The notes under the pieces: model-generated
Told to the model about the DNA's origin: nothing
Seen by the model: the letters and a program-made list of their open reading frames with translations, nothing else
The model's database searches: none
Program-made: the position numbers and the translations under genes
Part shown: positions 7,956 to 15,207 of the stretch, in pieces
Layout of the letters: each line of letters begins with the position of its first letter
Numbering within the stretch: the first letter of the stretch is position 1
Origin: Lactifluus volemus
Lineage: Eukaryota > Basidiomycota > Agaricomycetes > Russulales > Russulaceae
Length of the DNA: 15,207 nucleotides
Direction: 5' to 3'
Assembly: GCA_022376515.1 (NCBI GenBank)
Contig: WTXI01000563.1
Coordinates: 1 to 15,207 of the forward strand

Positions 7956-9941
7956 ATGGCTGAGAAGGACACAAGCGCACGTCTAAGGAAGGCGGTCAGA
8001 GGTATCATATTGTCTCCTTTTCTCTCTACTCCACTCATTTATACACCCAGAAAACAATCTCTTTCTTGTCAAGCGCCTCATCCAACGCATAGATATGCGG
8101 AATCCCGATCCTGGCCCAAAGAGGTACACGTCTTTGGCGTGGGCCGCGGTTGAAGGAAATGTGGATATGTTTGAGTTTCTCCTGAATGCTGGGCACGACG
8201 ATGAGGAGCTGAGCAGGGTACGGCCCGTTGACATCCCCCTCTACATCCTTCTCATCATTTCAACAGGATTCAGAGAATAGCACAATTCTCATTCTCGTTG
8301 CGGATATGAAACCACCCTTGAGTAGCCCATACGCATGCTCAGACCCCGACTTCATGGATGCTGCCCTCCGAATGGCCAGGATGTATTACGACAAGTATCC
8401 ATTCATTCTGAATTGGCCGGATTCATCGGGGAAAACTGCATTGCACGTCGCGGCTTTGAAAGGAAACGAGAAGCTTGTCAGAGTGCGTCCTTTCTCGGCG
8501 ATTATTGAATTTATCCCCGAGATTCTCTCCCTAGATGCTTTGCGAGTTTGGGGCCGACTTTGATCTGTCTGACAGTGAAGGAAACACACCGTTGCATTAG
8601 TAAGTCAACGGCATTCCAACGCCACGGTGTATTGATATATGATTTCAGCGCAAGCGCCTGGGGACATATTCCCGTGCGTGGCCTACGTCTTTGTGGAGTT
8701 TTTTGAACACTGATCGTTGCCTCAGATTGTGCAGTTATTGATTGAAGGGGGTTGCCAGTTTACGGCAAAAAATAATCATGGGTACTCACCATCTGACTAT
8801 GCCTACTCGTAAGTGCTCACCGAATGTCAATGTGTCCATCTGAAAATGCGGTTCTTGTGTGATCAGCTACAGTACGCGTGATACTCTGGAGAATACTGCC
8901 CGTACACAGGTCGAGCTTAATAGGAGGGCTCGGCGCGTGTTTGCTCAGGCCGCTGCTCGAGCCGCGGAATTAGATGGCTTTGAACCACCGATCACGTCTT
9001 TGGAAGCGGGAAATTCGATTCGGAATCGTAGTGGGTCCGCCGCCAGTTACACGACTGGTACATCAGATAGCGGGGATGGCGAAAGCTTGCCATCGGGCCA
9101 TTCATACAACAGTGGCATCTCATCTACCTCTCAACACACATATCGTTCGGGGGCATCTTCATCAGGCAGTACAGGTGCATTCTCGGCCTCCTCACCTACT
9201 CCCGTCTTTTCATATTCCAGCACCTCGCTTCTATCCCCGGCCTCTAACCCGGCATCAGCCCTATCACCGATTGCATCGCGTGTGCTGGAGAAGGACGCCA
9301 GCGCCATGGAGGCTTACATTCGTCGGAATCGCAGTGGAAGTGGGTCCACAGATGCCAAAACAGGAGAATCGGCTGCCCCTTCACCGGCTCCACCACTTGG
9401 GTCTACACCGGTCTCCTCCGGGCCATCGATGAACGGGGATGACCTCGCTTCGTTGCCAGATATGAGCAAATCGGTTGCCCCGCGACGTCGGTTACGACCC
9501 TCGTTGTCTGCGGCGCAGCTTCGAGCCTACGGAAAACCATCTTGTATCGTGACGGGGGTTACCGCTTCACAGGATCCGACACCCAGAAATCGAGCGGGCA
9601 TCAACTCGGGCCCGACAAAACCAGGTTCTCCGAGATCGCCGCTTGCGGACAGTTTCTCACCGATACCTTCTACCACCCGGGCTTTCCCGTCGCGCAATAG
9701 CTCCCTCAACGCGCTTTCGATGATGATGGACGAAAAGGAACCGGACAAGTTGGTCGGACCTTCGAGCGACTATGCGGTCTTCCCGGATCCTCCCGGAGAA
9801 CACCTGAGTCCAAACGCGACGCCAACAGTGCCGACGAGTCGTCGACTACCGTTCAACATACTATCGAGACCTCTACATAGCCTTGATCTTCATCACGGAC
9901 ATGGGCATCGACGAGGTGCATCAATTCATTCTTTGCGTTAA
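7956..9941 (+). CDS. Ankyrin-repeat protein with long Ser/Pro-rich tail (Avo2-like architecture)
   Basis: Seven exons: 7956-8001, 8051-8217, 8267-8482, 8535-8599, 8649-8673, 8726-8808, 8867-9941. Introns are 49-58 bp and exon 5 is only 25 bases. All phases fit, giving 558 residues with no break. Ankyrin repeats fill residues ~16-205: first RYTSLAWAAVEGNVDMFEFL, then a degenerate unit, then GKTALHVAALKGNEKLV, GNTPLHYASAWGHIPIVQLL and a final GYSPSDYAYS. The tail (~230-558) is disordered, rich in Ser, Pro and Gly, with several R-x-x-S-type sites, and ends in a His/Gly/Arg stretch (HHGHGHRRG). N-terminal ankyrin repeats followed by a disordered phospho-rich tail match yeast Avo2, a TORC2 subunit; that link is architectural and not proven. 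The start is the first ATG in frame after the divergent promoter; the in-frame codons upstream back to 7881 include no other ATG. Confidence 0.85.
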
Positions 9942-10081
9942 CTTTGTTGTGTAGAAAAAAATGCTACTGTTGTATTACGCGTTATTTATTTATGCTGTTT
10001 TGTACTGTAGCCGAGATGTGATAACCATTTATAGTACACACGACACGCTGTAAACACCCTCGTCGACTGACATTCTCCTCA
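9942..10081 (+). promoter_or_regulatory. Short tandem intergenic gap (3' end and promoter)
   Basis: 140 bp between the ankyrin-gene stop and the transporter ATG, AT-rich at first (TTATTTATTTATGCTG), then CA-rich just before the ATG at 10082. It must hold both the terminator of the first gene and the core promoter of the second. No clear TATA box. Confidence 0.4.
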
Positions 10082-12613
10082 ATGTCTCTTCCACCAATAT
10101 CCGGTGTAGATCCTGATCCTACCACTCAAATACCTTGGCCTGGTGCGCGTAAGAGGTCAGATCGTGAGGTCGATCCCTCAGAGGCTACCCCGTCCTCAAA
10201 TGCCAGCTCGATGTTCGATTCACGACGTCCATCCGTAGTCTCTAGACCTGAACAGAACGGAAAACGACGCCTTTCTACACTCGACCTTTATAATCTCAGC
10301 ATATCTATGGCAGGGGCCCAAATAGCCTGGACAGTTGAACTCGGGTAAGTATCCTCAATCCCGAGCGGTCTGATACTTGAGCCATATTAGATACGGCACA
10401 CCCTTCTTACTTTCCCTGGGGATTTCAGAGCAGCTCACCAGTCTCGTATGGTTGGCGGGTCCCATCTCTGGCTTAATTGCACAACCAGTCATTGGTGAGT
10501 TGAGTCGAGCCTTGACAGCGTTCACAATAGTGACGCTTCACTTAGGTGCGATCTCCGACTCATCCACGTCCAAGTATCGTCGGCGTTACTGGATAGCACT
10601 GTCAACTGTTGCCCTCGTAGCGTCGACTCTGACCTTAGCCTATTGTCAGGAACTCTCCTTTTTCTTCGTAGATCTATTCCAACTCGGCGTGGGTGACTGG
10701 GACCCGAAACAACGCCATCAGGTATGCCTTACCCAACGACAACCTCCTTTACATCACTTATTACAACGTACACAGGCTTCCAACTTTGCCATCGGGCTCG
10801 CGGTCTTCTCTTTCTACGTTCTCGATTTTGCCCTCAATGCCTTGCAGGCCTCTCTTCGCAACCTCTTGCTCGACATCACTCCTCCGGAGCAGCTCAGCGC
10901 CGGAAATGCCTGGCATAGCAGGATGACCCAAGCCGGGAACATCGTCGGCTATGGCTTTGGCTTCCTTCCGTTGGCGAGCCTTCCGATTATTCGCTTACTC
11001 GGTGGTGATCAATTCAGAAAATTCTGTGTTATTGCCATGATTACCCTCGTCATCACCGTCTGGATCACATGCTACACCCAATCCGAGGAGGAGCGTATTC
11101 TGCAAAGGCCTTCCGAGGGGTATGTGTCATCCGTTTCAGATATCAACTCCACCTTTTTGACAACTCCCAGGACATTCCGGGAGATCTGGAACAATATCTA
11201 CATTGCCGTCGTTGCGCTTCCTAGGCCAATACGACGTGTCTGCTACGTGCAGATCTTTGCCTTTATGGGTTGGTAAGTGCTCGTCGCTTCCTTCAGTATC
11301 CCATTACTAAATTACTGTTTTGAGGTTCCCGTTCCTCTTCTATTCGTGAGAAATAAGGGATATCACCACTCTTTGTGGTTCTGCTAATACGTACCATATA
11401 GCACCACTTACATCGGCCAAATCATGGCGCAACAATACGACAGGGAGCCAGACAAGGACCTGGCTACTCGTACTGGTGCTCTAGCGATGCTCGTTCATAG
11501 TATTGGTACGACCAGCGCACTCAACTAGTGTGGTTCAAGTTGATCCCTGAGTTTCTTAATAGTCGCCGTTGTCGCTGGCGTAGTCCTTCCTCACCTTGCA
11601 CGACGAGACGTTCGCTTACTCGCCCAAAGTGATGATGAAGACGAGGACGCTGAACTTTCACGTCTCAGAGATACCGTTAGGCAATGGCAAGTAGAGGCGG
11701 CGCACAAAGGCAAGCCGTTGCGCCTACCAATAATGCCTTTCTTGTTACGCAACATATGGATGGGTGCCATGTTGCTATTCAGTCTCGTCACCGCTTCCAC
11801 CTTCTTCATCACCAAAGTTTGGCAGGTAGGTTATCTTTTATTCGCTTGCTTGGTCCCGCTTGCTTAACCCTACTCTAGGCGATAGTCGCTGTCGGCCTGA
11901 TCGGTATATGCTGGGCAGTCGCATGCTGGGTACCTTTCGCAATCATCATGGAGGTCAGTCGCCTCATATAACATCGGGCATATGCTTATTGGGATCTTTC
12001 ATCAGTTCCTTAAAGAGTTAGACCAACCTACACCCGAAAGAACTGCACGCCCCGTAAACCGCCGCACTTCACACGTTAGGACCGTTTCCACACCAAATCT
12101 ACTCAGGGTCTCACTTCTCAGTGAACGCCAACCATTGCTCGCGCGCCGTCGCTCATTCGAAGATCAAGCGGATACCGATGGGGCCCAGAAAAATACCCGC
12201 GTTGCCGGGGGAACCATCCTCGGAATCCATAATCTCGCCATTGTCTTCCCGCAATTCCTCGTGAGTCTATACTTTCACACCTTTTGTTGAGAATTTGACG
12301 GATTCCGTGTGCTTTCTTGAAGACTGCGATCTGGTCAAGTGCAATATTCAAGCTCGCAGATGCGAAAGCCCACAACGACCCGATGAACACCGGTACGTTC
12401 TATGGCAAGAACGGTGTTGCTTGGGTTCTTCGCTTTGGCGGACTTTGCACTTTGGTATGTGTGTCCGTTGTCTCTCCACGGTCCGTAGACTTCAACGTGC
12501 TTTGATAGTTTGGAGCCGTCCTCTGCCGTATGGTTCCTCCAACCCGCACGGAGAAAGAGATGAGACGTCGTTTGGGAGAGATGAGGGTACTCAAGCAAGA
12601 ACAGACTCCTTAG
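10082..12613 (+). CDS. MFS sugar transporter of the GPH/SUT (sucrose-proton symporter) type
   Basis: Predicted plasma-membrane or vacuolar symporter for sucrose, maltose or a related alpha-glucoside, as for plant SUTs and fission yeast Sut1; the substrate is inferred. Eleven exons: 10082-10344, 10391-10494, 10546-10721, 10776-11272, 11325-11345, 11402-11505, 11563-11825, 11879-11953, 12006-12260, 12323-12454, 12509-12613. All phases agree and give 664 residues. Evidence: a disordered N-terminus of ~65 residues, about 12 hydrophobic segments, the family block WLAGPISGLIAQPVIG (~108-123) followed by SD and KYRRRYW, ALNALQASLRNLLLD (~201-215), and GYGFGFLP. The 21-base fifth exon supplies FPFLFYS within GWFPFLFYSTTYIG, typical of the family; omitting it would still leave an open frame without that helix part. 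An acidic loop lies at ~412-419 (DDEDEDAE) and a long Arg/Ser/Pro-rich cytoplasmic loop at ~502-565, both likely regulatory. No frame break. Confidence 0.9.
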
Positions 12614-12904
12614 ATCAATTCTTTTCCGATTTGAACTTGATTTGCGCATCTACTAAATCTCATCGAACCTCTATCATTGCATGCATATCTTTGAATGTCG
12701 TTTAGCTTTCACACGTTTCATGTCTCGCAACCAATCACCACTCTGATATCTCTTCGAAAGCCATTATGTGGCCAATATACATAGTGCATAATCCCAATCA
12801 TTTCCGTCCCGTGTGTGGATAAGGTGGCAAGGTACATGCGTGATTGCCGGACGATGCGAACTGAAAAGGCTATAAACGGGTGGGAGGTCTTTTGTTTGTT
12901 TTTT
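12614..12904. terminator. Convergent 3' region of the transporter and DPH6
   Basis: 291 bp separate the two stop codons, which face each other. The stretch is AT-rich with a T-run at about 12898-12905 and must carry both polyadenylation regions. No gene or hairpin is supported in it. Overlapping 3' transcripts are likely. Confidence 0.5.
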
Positions 12905-15207
12905 TCAAGTCAGAGATGACCCGTCCAAGGTGAAAGACAGAAGCTCGTCACCTGTAGCCGCGTGCTTATAAAACATCCGCACCGACAGTGCACGTAAGAG
13001 CACGCCTTCGAGGTGCGTTGCAGTCTTGAGGCGACTAGAAACGTTTCCCCAGTTCGAGTTTGAGTTTGAGTAGCCTTTCCCACAAATCACCGCGGCGGAA
13101 GCACCACTGGCGGCATGCTCGAGACACGTCACTTCGTACCGAACCTCAACCTCTGCTTCTGCGAATGTTTTCTGGGCGTACACATATAATCCGATAAGAA
13201 CTTGTAAGGAACAATGGATGGGGGAGAAAAAAGATACCTGAGCTATATATGGGAGGGCAGGAACAGGCGCGATATCACCCTCTTCGTCGACGGTGCAACC
13301 TCGGCCTGTGTGATGGAGAACCTGCTTCTCGATCAGGGCGTCTTTCGGGAGACCCTTCACATTCAGGAAGAGCGTAGGAGTGGCGTCTCCCTACAACGAC
13401 GACGATATAAAATTTCGTCTGGTTTAAGTATGGGGAAACCGAAGCGTGGAAAGGCTCACTCACGTCCAAGGTTTGCGACGCCGCTACAGCGTACGAGATG
13501 TGGTGTTGTTGAGTGAGCCAATAGAGGATCAGTTGTGCGTGGCCATCCCAACCGCCGCCGGCATTATTAGACAACGCCTTTACGATGCGATCGGCGTGTT
13601 GCGAAACGAGGGGGATTTCGGTTGAGAGAGATTGGGGCGAGGGCATGGTCAACGAACATGGTACAAGACCAATCTGACCCGAAACGAAAACGCGTTCGTC
13701 TACCTGTATAGGTTTTGGGTGGAGGATTCGTCAACAAGGAACGGGGGAAACAAGGGCTAAATTTGTTCTCACGATGATTGCCTGAGAGTACGGGCCAATA
13801 TTTGCTGGGGCCCAGTAGCTCAAACCCTGCACGTGTAGGGCCTGCCGATCCGATGCTTTCTGCTCTGAATAGGCGACGCAGTCGAGCATCACCCGCAGGG
13901 GGTAAGGAAGGTCCACGGATACGCAGGCACGCGCAGGCGGACTGACACCAAAATAGGATGCGTAGACCACATTAATGGAGGCGAAGTCTTCCATGGATGA
14001 AATGAAGATGTTCATGTTGGCGATATGAGATAGAGATAGCGAGTGTTCTGAGAGGTGCCCTTGTAAATTTAAAGTTAGCCAACGAGAGAGTAACCTTATT
14101 GAAACTTTACTTTGTAGGATATGAAAGCATTCCCGAACTTCGTCCTCCAAGGGCATATCGGACGTGTCACGAGTATCCCTATGTTACATTGCCGATTGAA
14201 ATCCAGTTCCCAAAGCATATAGATGTCGACGTTGTTTGAGTTCCTGTGCTGGACTCCTGAAAGTCTTGCGGGCTCGATTCGTCGTGGGCTTTGGCTGTTC
14301 TTAGACATTTGGGTTTGAATATCTTCCGCAATATCATGGTAAGGTTGATCAAGTAGGGTGGGAACCAAGATGCTGAGCTGTTGTTCTGGTTTTGTATCAA
14401 GGGAAGCACGTCGAATGCGTAGGAAAGCAACCGTAGCGAAATCACTGTCTGAATGGACAACGGTTTCCGTCTCGAGTCTGTAATGCGGTGAGCATGGTTA
14501 AAAACTATGTATAGGGGATCTCACAGCTTTATGCGCTGCTTGAAGAGTGGACAATCGAGGGTAACGTCTCGTATTCACCCCCTCTCCACAGATATGGGAG
14601 CCATACAACGTATTCTAGACGAACCTTCATCATCATAAATGATGGAAATGAAAGAAGCTCTACGTACCAACGTCACAATTTTGGTCGCATTTCTGACAGA
14701 GTCTTGCCGAGATGCGTGGTATCGAGCCCGATCCCCGCAACTTTGATGAGGATGGCTTCATTCCCGCCATGATCATTTCTGAGAGAAGTTCCCCTTGATT
14801 TCTCTGCCACAAGTAGCTCAAAGGGGTTAGGGACAGCCTTTGACAGCTAGTCTCATATACGTGAATACATAGATTGACGAGCAGGTGTCCGAGGGGGAAA
14901 CTCACACGTGCTCGACACGGATACGCTGGTAATTTGAAAGGATAGCGCCGACGGATACACCCTTTGCGTCAGGATGTTGAGACTAGAGAATACCAGATAC
15001 TCAACAAAGCGAGCAGATTTGTTGACAGAGTTTTCATTACTTTGACATCAGAGAGCAAAGCATACAGATCTTCGGTCTCGTCTCCGTTGACCCCTCCACG
15101 TTCCTCTGCATTTCTGCTGCCATACTCTGAATCTTGGGCAAGCGCCGTACCACCGATGACCCTACGGTAAAGAGGAACATCCAAGGCACGAGCAACGAAT
15201 TCAATGG
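12905..15207 (-). CDS. Diphthine-ammonia ligase DPH6 (3' part; N-terminus beyond the right edge)
   Basis: DPH6 makes the last step of diphthamide on eEF2, an ATP-dependent amidation. The SGGKDS ATP site lies outside the window. Nine exons seen: 15207-15041, 14982-14906, 14846-14668, 14614-14525, 14477-14111, 14059-13773, 13703-13464, 13390-13238, 13171-12905. Family motifs: GDETEDLYALL, GVSVGAILSNYQRIRVEHV, YLWQRNQGELLSEMI, then GSHICGEGGEYET (read across a break), all of the ATPase half. Two RidA/L-PSP-like domains follow, as in fungal DPH6: ISSMEDFASINVVYASYFG with PPARACVSVDLP and QALHVQGLSYWAPANIG, then RVFVSGQIGLVPCS. The C-terminus includes an SNSNSN run. Exons 3-5 carry about six frame breaks (near 14759, 14675, 14578-14582, 14562, 14281-14340 and 14175), mostly apparent one-base losses; exons 1-2 and 6-9 are open. 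The last intron (66 bp, 13172-13237) is in frame and stop-free. Confidence 0.9.

Noticed and set aside
14100..14770. Nuclear RNA editing or pervasive ribosomal frameshifting as cause of the DPH6 breaks
   Set aside because: The sites share no motif, and insertional editing of nuclear fungal mRNAs is not known. Sequence error or recent mutation is far simpler.
1..15207. CRISPR arrays, prokaryotic-style defence systems or operons
   Set aside because: No regularly spaced repeats were seen, and the intron-rich structure is eukaryotic throughout.

Overview
The window looks like nuclear DNA of a filamentous fungus, most likely a basidiomycete of the Agaricomycotina type. The genes are split by many short introns (about 46-73 bp, nearly all with GTRNGT-like donors and CTNAY-like branch points), intergenic gaps are often short, both strands are used, and codon use is balanced and mildly rich in C or G at third positions. 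This assignment is inferred from gene structure, not from a marker gene.

Layout. Positions 1-1750 are mostly non-coding. They hold what looks like a small retroposed sequence: about 233 bp ending in an A15 tract, with the same 14-mer on both sides. At 1.75-2.46 kb there is a promoter-like TATA box followed by a proline-rich or signal-anchored locus whose true frame is uncertain. Positions 2.46-4.78 kb contain no gene I can support, only short palindromes and a small tandem repeat. At 4.78-6.06 kb (minus) lies a coiled-coil protein with an NLS-like patch and an Arg/Glu-rich tail. Positions 6.06-7.16 kb are unclear, with possible plus-strand spliced exons. A STEEP1/UPF0428 homologue (7159-7797, minus) and an ankyrin-repeat protein (7956-9941, plus) share a 158-bp divergent promoter carrying a perfect TCACGTGA palindrome. 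An 11-exon sugar-transporter-like MFS protein (10082-12613, plus) follows. It converges on the 3' half of DPH6, diphthine-ammonia ligase (12905 to the right edge, minus), whose N-terminal ATPase core lies outside the window.

The genes do not form an obvious pathway or cluster. They look like ordinary housekeeping loci: membrane traffic or ER export (STEEP1 family), a signalling scaffold (ankyrin protein), sugar uptake (transporter) and eEF2 diphthamide synthesis (DPH6).

The strongest pattern beyond the genes is the distribution of reading-frame breaks. The two plus-strand genes are open across 3,672 coding bases with every splice junction in phase. All three recognisable minus-strand genes carry small indels, mostly apparent 1-base losses, with six in about 600 bp of DPH6, while flanking protein motifs and splice sites stay intact. 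Consensus errors or very recent inactivation explain this better than old decay. One break lies on a textbook A AAA AAG slippery heptamer and is therefore listed separately. I saw no CRISPR array, rRNA gene, convincing tRNA or clearly novel multi-gene system.
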